A DNA stretch of 64,000 nucleotides from JABFWF01 sp035539135 (GTDB lineage: Bacteria > Pseudomonadota > Gammaproteobacteria > Xanthomonadales > Xanthomonadaceae), in the NCBI GenBank assembly GCA_035539135.1, contig DATLJD010000013.1, forward strand, positions 211,489 through 275,488, read 5' to 3'. Under the pieces are notes generated by a model. It was not told the origin of the DNA, made no database searches, and saw only the letters and a list, made by a program, of their open reading frames with translations. Shown piece after piece: positions 45,382 through 52,763 of this stretch. Position 1 is the first letter of the stretch. Each line of letters opens with the position of its first letter. A program made the position numbers and the translations under genes.

Positions 45382-46998
45382 ATGCGCCCTGCCCTGCCCG
45401 TCCTCGCCGCCGTTGCGCTGGCCGCCTGCCAGGCCGGCGCGCCGAGCGCGAAGTCCACGCCCGCCGCCCCGACCGCGGTCGCGCCGGCGCCCGCCATCGC
45501 CCTGGAGGAGGTCGGCATCGCCGAACTGCAGGCGCGCATGACCCGCGGCGAGCTCGACGCGCGCCAGCTGACCCAGGCCTACCTCGACCGCATCGCGGCG
45601 CTCGACCGCGCAGGCCCGCGGCTGAATGCCGTGCTCGCCCTCAACCCGCGGGCCCTGGCCGAGGCCGACGCACTGGACGCCGAACGCCGCGCGGGCCGCG
45701 TGCGCGGTCCGCTGCACGGCATCCCGGTGCTGCTCAAGGACAACATCGACGCGTTGCCGATGGCGACCACCGCCGGCTCGCTGGCGCTCGCCGGCAACCT
45801 GCCGCGGCGCGACGCCTTCCTCGCCGCGCGCCTGCGCGCCGCCGGCGCGGTGATCCTCGGCAAGACCAATCTCAGCGAATGGGCCAACTTCCGCTCGACC
45901 CGTTCGGTCTCGGGCTGGAGCGGCGTCGGCGGGCAGACGCGCAATCCCTACGTGCTCGACCGCAATCCCTGCGGCTCGAGCTCGGGCACCGGCACCGCGA
46001 TCGCCGCCAGCCTGGCCGCCGTCGGCGTCGGCACCGAGACCGACGGCAGCATCATCTGCCCGTCGGCGGTGGCCGGCCTGGTCGGTCTCAAGCCGACCGT
46101 CGGCCTGGTAAGCCGCGACGGCATCGTGCCGATCTCCACCAGCCAGGACACCGCCGGACCGATGGCGCGCAGCGTCGCGGACGCCGCAGTACTGCTCGGC
46201 GCGATCGCCGGCGCGGACGCAGCCGACGCAGCGACCGCGGACGCCGCGCGCCACGTGGTCGACTACGCCGCGCACCTCAAGCCGGATGCGCTGCGCGGCG
46301 CCCGCATCGGCGTGCTGCGCAAGGCGATGGGCTACCACCCCGACGTGGACGCGGCGATGGAGCGCGCGATCGCCGCGCTGCGCGCCGCCGGCGCCACCGT
46401 GGTGGACGCGCGGCTGCCCACCGCCGGGCAGTGGGAAGACGCGGAATTCGAGGTATTGCTGTACGAGTTCAAGGATGGATTGGAGCGCTACCTCGCGGGC
46501 CACGGCAACCCGGCGCGCACGCTGGCCGACCTGATCGCCTTCAACGCGGCGCACGCGGCGCAGGAGATGCCGTGGTTCGGCCAGGAGCTGTTCGAGCAGG
46601 CGCAGGCCAAGGGCCCGCTGACCGAGCGCGCTTACCGCGAGGCGAAGCGCAAGGCGCGCACACTGGCAGGACCGCGCGGCATCGACGCCGCCCTGCGCGC
46701 GCAACGGCTCGACGCCCTGGTCGCGCCGGCCACCGGGCCGGCCTGGCGCACGGACTTCGTGCTCGGTGACCACTTCAGCGGCGCCGGCTACGGCGCGGCG
46801 GCGGTCGCCGGTTATCCCAGCCTGACCGTGCCGATGGGCGACCGCCACGGGCTACCACTCGGGCTGGTGTTCCTGGGCGGGGCCTGGAGCGAACCGCGGC
46901 TGATCGAGCTCGGCTACGCGTTCGAGCAGGCGACCCGCGCGCGGCGCGCGCCGCGCTTCCTGCCGACCCTGGAGGAACCGGTCAGGCCGGCGCCTTGA
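45382..46998 (+). CDS. Amidase-signature family lipoprotein
   Basis: 538 residues. The N-terminus is a lipoprotein signal: MRPALPVLAAVALAAC, lipobox LAAC with Cys16, then a Pro/Ala/Thr-rich spacer. The amidase signature domain follows, with the Ser-cisSer-Lys triad: lysine in PVLLKDNID, first serine in NPCGSSSGTGTAIAASLA, and the nucleophile in GTETDGSIICPS. It hydrolyses an amide bond in the envelope; related exported enzymes act on peptides or acylated amino compounds, and the substrate here is unknown. Because it is predicted to be exported, it is not the GatA subunit. Its last 17 nt overlap the convergent DAHP synthase gene. Confidence 0.92.
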   Translation: MRPALPVLAAVALAACQAGAPSAKSTPAAPTAVAPAPAIALEEVGIAELQARMTRGELDARQLTQAYLDRIAALDRAGPRLNAVLALNPRALAEADALDAERRAGRVRGPLHGIPVLLKDNIDALPMATTAGSLALAGNLPRRDAFLAARLRAAGAVILGKTNLSEWANFRSTRSVSGWSGVGGQTRNPYVLDRNPCGSSSGTGTAIAASLAAVGVGTETDGSIICPSAVAGLVGLKPTVGLVSRDGIVPISTSQDTAGPMARSVADAAVLLGAIAGADAADAATADAARHVVDYAAHLKPDALRGARIGVLRKAMGYHPDVDAAMERAIAALRAAGATVVDARLPTAGQWEDAEFEVLLYEFKDGLERYLAGHGNPARTLADLIAFNAAHAAQEMPWFGQELFEQAQAKGPLTERAYREAKRKARTLAGPRGIDAALRAQRLDALVAPATGPAWRTDFVLGDHFSGAGYGAAAVAGYPSLTVPMGDRHGLPLGLVFLGGAWSEPRLIELGYAFEQATRARRAPRFLPTLEEPVRPAP

Positions 46999-48370
46999 GC
47001 TGCGACTGCTTGCGGACGATCAGCATCGCGATCTCCAGCGCCTGCTCGTAATTCAGGCGCGGATCCACGTGCGAGCGGTAGGCGCGAGCGAGGTCCGACT
47101 CGGTGAGCTGGCGCGCGCCGCCGAGGCATTCGGTGACGTCCTCGCCGGTGAGCTCCAGGTGCACGCCGCCCAGCCGCGTGCCGGCCGCGGCATGCAGTTC
47201 GAAAGCCTGCTCGAGTTCGCCGCGGATGTTGGAGAAGCGGCGGGTCTTGTAGCCGTTCGCGGTCGCCTCGGTGTTGCCGTGCATCGGGTCGCACACCCAC
47301 AGCACGCGCCGCCCTTCGCGGCGCACCGCGTCCAGCAGCGGCGGCAGCTTCGTCGCGATCGCGGCCGCGCCCATCCGGTGCACCAGGGTCAGCCGCCCCG
47401 CTTCGTCGTCGGGATTGAGTGCATCGACCAGGCGCAGCAGCTGGTCCGGCGCCATCGAGGGGCCGACCTTCACCGCGACCGGGTTGCGGATGCCGCGGAA
47501 ATACTCCACGTGCGCGCCGTCCAGCGCCGCCGTGCGCATGCCGATCCACGGGAAGTGGGTGGCAAGGTTGAACCAGCCCCACTGGCGCGGCACCTGCCGG
47601 GTCTGCGCTTCCTCGTAGGGCAGCAGCAGTGCCTCGTGCGAGGTGTAGAAGTCGACCCGGTTGAGGTTGTGCACCTCGCTGCCCGACAGCGTTTCCATGA
47701 AGCGCACCGCGTCGCCGATGCCGGCGACCATGCGCTGGTACTCGTCGGCGAGCGGCGAGTGGCCGACCCAGCCCAGGTCCCAGTATTCCGGATGGTGCAG
47801 GTCGGCGAAGCCGCCGTCGATCAGGGCGCGCACGAAGTTCATGGTCATCGCCGAACGCGCGTGCGCCTTGATCATCCGGCGCGGATCCGGCGTGCGCGCC
47901 TCGGGCGTGAACGCCGGGGCATTGATGATGTCGCCGCGGTAACTCGGCAGGGTGACGCCGCCGGCCGTCTCGGTGGCGGCCGAGCGCGGCTTGGCGTACT
48001 GGCCGGCGAAGCGCCCGACCCGCACCACCGGCAGGCGCAATCCGTGGACCAGCACCAGGCTCATCTGCAGCAGCACCTTGAGCCGGTTGGAGATCACGTC
48101 CGAGCTGCACTCGGCGAAGCTCTCCGCGCAGTCGCCGCCCTGCAGCAAAAAGCGGCGACCTTCCTGCGCCTCGGCCAGGCGTTGCTTCAGCGCCAGCGTC
48201 TCCCACGAGGTCACCAGCGGCGGCAGCGCCTGCAGCTCCGCCAGGGTAGCTTCCAGCGCCGCTGCGTCGGGGTAGTCCGGCAACTGCGCGGCGGGCCGCG
48301 CGCGCCACGACGCCGGCGACCAGTCGGCTGGCAGCTTGACGGGTTGCAGGGAGCGGTCGTTGCCGGGCAT
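46982..48370 (-). CDS. 3-Deoxy-7-phosphoheptulonate synthase, class II
   Basis: Plant-type (class II) DAHP synthase, 462 residues from the chosen start, catalysing the first step of aromatic amino acid synthesis from PEP and erythrose-4-phosphate. Signatures: FLLQGGDCAESFAE with the metal-binding cysteine, VVRVGRFAGQYAKPRS, WIGMRTAALDGAHVEYFRGIRNPVAVKVGPSM, WVCDPMHGNT with the metal histidine, and GGVHLELTGEDVTECLGG. ATGs at 48403, 48400 and 48370 are all possible with no strong ribosome site; 48370 gives MPGNDRSLQPVKLPADWSP. Class II enzymes differ from AroG/F/H in regulation. The 3' end overlaps the amidase gene. Confidence 0.93.
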   Translation of the reverse strand: MPGNDRSLQPVKLPADWSPASWRARPAAQLPDYPDAAALEATLAELQALPPLVTSWETLALKQRLAEAQEGRRFLLQGGDCAESFAECSSDVISNRLKVLLQMSLVLVHGLRLPVVRVGRFAGQYAKPRSAATETAGGVTLPSYRGDIINAPAFTPEARTPDPRRMIKAHARSAMTMNFVRALIDGGFADLHHPEYWDLGWVGHSPLADEYQRMVAGIGDAVRFMETLSGSEVHNLNRVDFYTSHEALLLPYEEAQTRQVPRQWGWFNLATHFPWIGMRTAALDGAHVEYFRGIRNPVAVKVGPSMAPDQLLRLVDALNPDDEAGRLTLVHRMGAAAIATKLPPLLDAVRREGRRVLWVCDPMHGNTEATANGYKTRRFSNIRGELEQAFELHAAAGTRLGGVHLELTGEDVTECLGGARQLTESDLARAYRSHVDPRLNYEQALEIAMLIVRKQSQLKAPA

Positions 48371-48440
48371 GGCGGTGGCGGCGGTATTGCGGCGTTGCAT
48401 CATCGCGCCGGCGCCGACGCGTCGCAACAACGCGGCGACG

Positions 48441-48956
48441 TCACGCCAGCCGGCGGCGGCGGAACAGCGCGAGCACGACCCACGCCGCCAACAGCACGAA
48501 CCACAGCAGGCTCCATTCCGGCATCGACAGGCCGAGGAAGCTCCAGTCCACCCGCGCGCATTCGCCCGAGCCGGTCAGCACCTTGCGGATGACGCCCGTG
48601 AGCGGCATCGCCTCCATCAGGTAGTTGAGGCCGGGACCGCACATCGGCACCTGGTCGGGCGGCAGGTGCTGCAGCCACACGTGGCGGCCGGCGATGCCGA
48701 CGCCTCCGAGCGCGGCGACGAGCGCCAGCACGCCGTACACGCCACGACCCGCGCGCCCGCGCGGCGCGTGCAGGCCCGCGACCAGCAACACCACGCCCAG
48801 CGACGCGAACGCGACCCGCTGGAAGATGCACAGCGGGCACGGCTCCAGGCCGCCATGCAGCTGCATATACAGCGCGAACGCCAGCAACGCGGCGCAGACG
48901 AGGAAGCCCAGCAGGCAGCGGGCGCGGTAGGACCAGCGCAGCGGATTGGCATTCAT
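48441..48956 (-). CDS. dsbB: Disulfide bond formation protein DsbB
   Basis: 171-residue inner-membrane protein with four helices that reoxidises DsbA and passes electrons to quinone. The first periplasmic pair is EPCPLCIFQRVAF (Cys-Pro-Leu-Cys). The second pair is in VPMCGPGLNYLM and GSGECARVDWSF. An arginine typical of the quinone site follows the CPLC motif (FQR). Length is normal. The upstream neighbour on this strand is rplQ, separated by a terminator, and the DAHP synthase gene follows. Confidence 0.94.
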   Translation of the reverse strand: MNANPLRWSYRARCLLGFLVCAALLAFALYMQLHGGLEPCPLCIFQRVAFASLGVVLLVAGLHAPRGRAGRGVYGVLALVAALGGVGIAGRHVWLQHLPPDQVPMCGPGLNYLMEAMPLTGVIRKVLTGSGECARVDWSFLGLSMPEWSLLWFVLLAAWVVLALFRRRRLA

Positions 48957-49011
48957 GCGCGTGAAGATAGAGGGCGGACGGGCGCTTGGGAAGCGCGGAG
49001 AGCCCGCAACG

Positions 49012-49039
49012 AAAAACCCCGGCGCGCGGCCGGGGTTCT
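49012..49039 (-). terminator. Intrinsic terminator after rplQ
   Basis: On the minus strand AACCCCGGCCGCGCGCCGGGG is followed by UUUUU (AAAAA at 49012-49016 on plus). It lies 22 nt after the rplQ stop and ends the ribosomal-protein/rpoA operon. Confidence 0.9.
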
Positions 49040-49061
49040 CGTGACTCGGTGCGTGGGCCGC

Positions 49062-49436
49062 TTACTCGGCGGCCGGCTGCGGGCGGTCGACCAGCTCGAC
49101 GTAGGCCATCGGCGCGTTGTCGCCGGCGCGGAAGCCGCACTTGAGGATGCGCAGGTAGCCGCCCGGGCGGTTGGCGTAGCGCGGCCCGTGCACGGTGAAC
49201 AGCGTGCCCACGGCTTCCTTGTCGCGCAGGCGCGAGAAGGCGAGGCGGCGGTTGGCGACGCTGTCGACCTTGGCGAGGGTGATCAGCGGCTCGGCGACGC
49301 GGCGCAGTTCCTTGGCCTTCGGCAGCGTGGTCTTGATCAGTTCGTGCTTGATCAGCGACGCGGCCATGTTCTCGAACATCGCCTGGCGATGGGCGCTGGT
49401 GCGGCTGAACTTGCGTCCGGATTTCTGGTGGCGCAT
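49062..49436 (-). CDS. rplQ: 50S ribosomal protein L17
   Basis: 124 residues. MRHQKSGRKFSRTSAHRQAMFENMAASLI is the conserved start, KTTLPKAKELRRVAEPLITLAK the middle and GGYLRILKCGFRAGDNAPMAYVELVDRP the end. L17 lines the exit tunnel region of the large subunit. It is the last gene of the cluster. The gap from rpoA is 288 nt, far longer than the usual few tens, and is filled with palindromes. Confidence 0.97.
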   Translation of the reverse strand: MRHQKSGRKFSRTSAHRQAMFENMAASLIKHELIKTTLPKAKELRRVAEPLITLAKVDSVANRRLAFSRLRDKEAVGTLFTVHGPRYANRPGGYLRILKCGFRAGDNAPMAYVELVDRPQPAAE

Positions 49437-49724
49437 GGCTTGGGTTCCTGGTGAATGCTGGAGCTGTTGGGTTTCGCTGTCGCCGTCCTGGCGCTGCCAC
49501 TTCGGACTGCGCTGGTCCTGGCCGATCGTCCTGACCGGCGCGCCGCGGGCCTTGGGGTCCGTCGGCTGGGGTACTGCCTTACATCTTCACGATACGCCGC
49601 GATGCGGTCCGCTCGGCATCGTTGCCATCCATGGCGAAGCGTCGTCGGCTTCGGATCGTCCTGCCCGGCCATCCCTGGCCGGGCGCGGAGCAAGGCGCGC
49701 GCCAGTGGCGCGCAAACGCCTTGC
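49437..49724 (-). repeat. 288-nt palindrome-rich spacer between rpoA and rplQ
   Basis: Contains GTTGCCATCCATGGC (about 49621-49635), a CCCGGCCA-TCC-CTGGCCGGG-like hairpin (about 49674-49692) and GCGCGCCA-G-TGGCGCGC (about 49696-49712). GATCGTCCTG occurs twice (about 49524 and 49655). The CCATCCATGG core is shared with 24552-24757 and 52675-52686, so this is a member of the same dispersed family inserted in an essential operon. No gene was found. Confidence 0.7.
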
Positions 49725-50723
49725 TCAGCCCATCATCCCGTGCGAGGCGATGCCGGCGGGCGGCCAGTTCTCGAGCTTCATGCCGAGCGACAGGCCCCGC
49801 TGGGCCAGCACTTCCTTGATCTCGGTGAGCGACTTCTTGCCGAGGTTCGGCGTCTTCAGCAGCTCGACCTCGGTCTTCTGGATCAGGTCGCCGATGTAGT
49901 AGATGCTCTCGGCCTTGAGGCAGTTGGCCGAACGCACGGTCAGCTCGAGGTCGTCGATCGGGCGCAGCAGGACCGGATCCACCCCGGCCGCGGCGGGCTT
50001 GGCGGCGCCGCGGTCGCGATGGGTGAAGTCGCCGAACACGCTGAGCTGGTCGCTGAGGATGTCGGCGGCGGTGCGCACGGCCTCCTCGGCGTCGATCGTG
50101 CCGTTGGTCTCGATGTCGAGGACCAGCTTGTCGAGGTCGGTACGCTGCTCGACGCGCGCGGCCTCGACCGCGTACGCGACGCGGCGCACCGGCGAGAACG
50201 AGGCGTCCAGCATCAGCCGGCCGATCGCGCGGGTCTCCTCGTCCGGCTTGCGGCGCGAAGCGGCCGGCTGGTAGCCGAAGCCGCGCTCGATCTTCAGCCG
50301 CATGTTCAGCGCCGCGTCCTTGGTCAGGTGGGCGATGACGTGCTCGGGGTTGAGGATCTCGACGTTGTGGTCGGTCTTGATGTCCGCGGCGGTGACCACG
50401 CCCGGGCCCTGCCTGGACAGGCTCAGGGTGGACGCGTCGCCGGTGTGCATGCGGATGGCGACGTCCTTGAGGTTGAGCAGCACCTCGAGCACGTCTTCCT
50501 GCAGGCCCTCGACCGTGGTGTACTCGTGCAGCACGCCGTCGATCTCGACCTCGGTGATCGCGAAGCCGGGGATCGAGGACAGCAGCACGCGACGCAGCGC
50601 GTTGCCGAGGGTGTGGCCGTAGCCGCGCTCCAGCGGCTCGATCACCACCTTGGCGCGATGGTCGCTGATGCGTTCGATCTGGGGACCACGGGGACGCAGG
50701 ACCTGGTGGGCGGTAACCGTCAT
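49725..50723 (-). CDS. rpoA: DNA-directed RNA polymerase subunit alpha
   Basis: 332 residues. The N-terminal domain begins with RGPQIERISDHRAKVVIEPLERGYGHTLGNALRRVLLSS, which dimerises and nucleates polymerase assembly. A linker (about 240) follows. The C-terminal domain DPVLLRPIDDLELTVRSANCLKAESIYYIGDLIQ...LGKKSLTEIKEVL contacts UP elements and activators. Standard length and gene order. Confidence 0.98.
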   Translation of the reverse strand: MTVTAHQVLRPRGPQIERISDHRAKVVIEPLERGYGHTLGNALRRVLLSSIPGFAITEVEIDGVLHEYTTVEGLQEDVLEVLLNLKDVAIRMHTGDASTLSLSRQGPGVVTAADIKTDHNVEILNPEHVIAHLTKDAALNMRLKIERGFGYQPAASRRKPDEETRAIGRLMLDASFSPVRRVAYAVEAARVEQRTDLDKLVLDIETNGTIDAEEAVRTAADILSDQLSVFGDFTHRDRGAAKPAAAGVDPVLLRPIDDLELTVRSANCLKAESIYYIGDLIQKTEVELLKTPNLGKKSLTEIKEVLAQRGLSLGMKLENWPPAGIASHGMMG

Positions 50724-50871
50724 CTTGGGATTTCTCCTCGGAGCCTTCGCCTCGGGGGCGCGAAGGCATTGAAACTTCTGGGCCCTTGCGGGGGCAGGCG
50801 CGAGGGCCTGCCCGGCAGCGTGGCGCCCGGCGAGGCTGCGGCGAGGCCGCAGCCGCCTGGCGCCGACGCCA
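50724..50871 (-). repeat. 148-nt hairpin-rich spacer between rpsD and rpoA
   Basis: Holds GC hairpins such as GGGGGCAGGC...GCCTGCCC (about 50790-50815) and GGCTGCGGC-GAG-GCCGCAGCC (about 50834-50854), plus GGCGCC repeats. No gene. It may modulate rpoA relative to rpsD by RNA processing or pausing; this is inferred. Confidence 0.55.
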
Positions 50872-51501
50872 TTACTTGCTGTACAGCTCGACGATCAGCG
50901 CTTCGTTGATGTCGGCCGGCAGGTCGGCGCGGTCGGGGACCGCCTTGAACACGCCGGCGAACTTCTTCGCGTCGACCTCGACCCAGGACGGCGACAGGTC
51001 CATCTGGCCGGAGACGGTCAGCGACTCCTGCACGCGGAGCTGCTTCTGGGCCTTCTCCGACAGCGCGATCGCGTCGCCCGCCTTGACGGCGTAGGACGGC
51101 AGGTTGACCGGCTTGCCGTTGACGGTGACGCCGCGGTGGCTGACCAGCTGGCGCGCGGCCGGACGGGTGACCGCGAAGCCCATGCGGTAGACGACGTTGT
51201 CCAGACGCGTCTCGAGCAACTGCAGGAGGTTCTCGCCGGTGTTGCCCTTCCGGGTCGAGGCCTTCTTGTAGTAGTTGCGGAACTGGCGCTCCAGCAGGCC
51301 GTAGATGCGCTTGACCTTCTGCTTCTCGCGCAGCTGGTTGGCGTAGTCGGAGAGCTTGCCGCGGCGCGCGGTGGCGCCGTGCTGACCGGGCTTCTGCTCC
51401 AGCTTGCACTTGGAATCGAGCGCGCGGGCCGGCGACTTCAGGCCGAGGTCGGCGCCTTCGCGGCGGGCGAGCTTGCAGGTGGGACCGATGTAACGAGCCA
51501 T
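50872..51501 (-). CDS. rpsD: 30S ribosomal protein S4
   Basis: 209 residues, no zinc-binding cysteine cluster beyond the single TCKLARREG at the start. GQHGATARRGKLSDYANQLREKQKVKRIYGLLERQFRNYYKKA is the 16S-binding region. The S4 RNA-binding domain reads LETRLDNVVYRMGFAVTRPAARQLVSHRGVTVNG. S4 starts 30S assembly and in E. coli represses this operon; no S4 pseudoknot was recognised here. Confidence 0.97.
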   Translation of the reverse strand: MARYIGPTCKLARREGADLGLKSPARALDSKCKLEQKPGQHGATARRGKLSDYANQLREKQKVKRIYGLLERQFRNYYKKASTRKGNTGENLLQLLETRLDNVVYRMGFAVTRPAARQLVSHRGVTVNGKPVNLPSYAVKAGDAIALSEKAQKQLRVQESLTVSGQMDLSPSWVEVDAKKFAGVFKAVPDRADLPADINEALIVELYSK

Positions 51502-51516
51502 TTTCCTATCGCCCCC

Positions 51517-51912
51517 TTAGACGCGACGCTTCTTCGGCGGACGGCACCCGTTGTGCGGGATCGGCGTCACGTCGATGATGTTGGTGATCTTGTAGCCGAC
51601 GTTGTTCAGCGAACGCACGGCGGACTCGCGCCCCGGGCCCGGGCCCTTGATGCGTACTTCCAGCGACTTCACGCCGTAGTCGAGCGCGGCCTTGCCGGCC
51701 TTCTCGGCGGCGACCTGCGCGGCGAACGGGGTCGACTTGCGCGAGCCGCGGAAGCCCGCGCCGCCCGAGGTCGCCCAGCTGAGCGCGTTGCCCTGGCGGT
51801 CGGTGATGGTGACGATGGTGTTGTTGAACGAAGCGTGGACGTGCGCGATGCCGTCGGTGACGACGCGCTTGATCTTCTTCTTCGCCTTGGTGGCGGCTGC
51901 CGGCTTGGCCAT
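51517..51912 (-). CDS. rpsK: 30S ribosomal protein S11
   Basis: 131 residues. An Ala/Lys-rich start (AKPAAATKAKKKIKR) precedes GIAHVHASFNNTIVTITDRQGNALSWATSGGAGFRGSRKSTPFAAQ. The C-terminus reads VTPIPHNGCRPPKKRRV, the canonical ending. It sits in the 30S platform. Spacing to rpsM (12 nt) and rpsD (15 nt) is tight. Confidence 0.97.
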   Translation of the reverse strand: MAKPAAATKAKKKIKRVVTDGIAHVHASFNNTIVTITDRQGNALSWATSGGAGFRGSRKSTPFAAQVAAEKAGKAALDYGVKSLEVRIKGPGPGRESAVRSLNNVGYKITNIIDVTPIPHNGCRPPKKRRV

Positions 51913-51924
51913 GGTCTGGGTTCC

Positions 51925-52281
51925 TTACTTCTTGATGGCCTTGCGCGGGCCCTTGCGGGTGCGCGCGTTGGTGCGGGTGCGCTGGCCGCGCACGGGCAGG
52001 CCGCGGCGGTGGCGCAGGCCCCGGTAGCAACCGAGGTCCATCAGGCGCTTGATCGCCATGCCGACTTCGCGGCGGAGGTCGCCCTCGACCGTGAACTTGC
52101 CGATCTCGGCGCGCAGGCGCTCGACTTCCGGCTCGGACAGGTCGCGGATCTTGGTCGAGCTCGCCACGCCGGCGGCCTCGCAGACCTGCTTGGAACGGGT
52201 ACGGCCGATGCCGTAGATGCTTTGCAGCCCCACCCAGACGTGCTTCTGGGCAGGCAGGTTGACGCCCGCAATACGCGCCAT
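51925..52281 (-). CDS. rpsM: 30S ribosomal protein S13
   Basis: 118 residues. The ATG at 52281 gives MARIAGVNLPAQKHVWVGLQSIYGIGRTRS, the conserved start; earlier in-frame codons lie in the repeat spacer. It ends GLPVRGQRTRTNARTRKGPRKAIKK, which contacts tRNA in the A/P region. It is first after a 482-nt gap behind secY, so a separate promoter or extensive read-through is needed. Confidence 0.97.
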   Translation of the reverse strand: MARIAGVNLPAQKHVWVGLQSIYGIGRTRSKQVCEAAGVASSTKIRDLSEPEVERLRAEIGKFTVEGDLRREVGMAIKRLMDLGCYRGLRHRRGLPVRGQRTRTNARTRKGPRKAIKK

Positions 52282-52763
52282 GAGGCGATCTCCAACTTGA
52301 TTGGCGGCCGGCCCGCATTCATCGGGCACGGCGAGTGAATCGGAAATTCTATCAGGATCCCGGGTTGTCAAGGAAGCCTCGGGCTCGCGCCCGTTGGCTC
52401 CGGCATGGGGAGTGTGCCCATGCTCCGGCGACGGCCCCGGACCTGGCCGGGGCAGCGCGGAAGCCCGCCCTGCCCGGCCGCCGCGCGCTACTCCGGCGCG
52501 CGGACGGATCCGGGGCCACCCGCGCGCGGGATCGCCGCGCGGGTCGCCTATGTGCCGGTCCGCGCGTAGGTCGGACCGGCTGGTGTCTGTCGACCGCCCG
52601 GCGCCAGCGCCGGGCGGGGTCCGGGCGTCCTGCCCGGGCCCGGAACGCGTACGCCGCGTCCCGGTTGCCTCGCTGCCATCCATGGCCCGCCGGCGCGGGC
52701 TCCGGAGAGCCCTGCCCGGGCATCCTGCTCGGGCGTTCGGCGGCGCAGCGCGGCGATGCCGCG
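52282..52763 (-). repeat. 482-nt spacer between secY and rpsM: chain of GC hairpins, no rpmJ
   Basis: Consecutive perfect or near-perfect hairpins, arms given: 52403-52409/52417-52423; 52434-52440/52447-52453; 52481-52488/52496-52503; 52519-52526/52536-52543; 52555-52562/52572-52579; 52594-52604/52607-52617; 52621-52626/52632-52637; 52675-52679/52682-52686; 52697-52701/52708-52712. The gene usually found here, rpmJ (L36), is absent: no short Lys/Arg-rich, Cys-containing frame is seen. The AT-richer part nearest rpsM (about 52290-52370) could hold a promoter (e.g. the AATTCTATCAGGAT area), but none is clear. Confidence 0.75.

Noticed and set aside
52400..52715. Possible CRISPR array in the secY-rpsM spacer because of repeated palindromes
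   Set aside because: The stems differ in sequence from one another, there is no constant repeat or spacer length, and no cas genes are present.
52282..52763. rpmJ (L36) hidden in the secY-rpsM spacer
   Set aside because: I looked for a 37-41 codon Lys/Arg-rich frame with the MKV(R/K)xSVKxxC-type start on the minus strand and found none.
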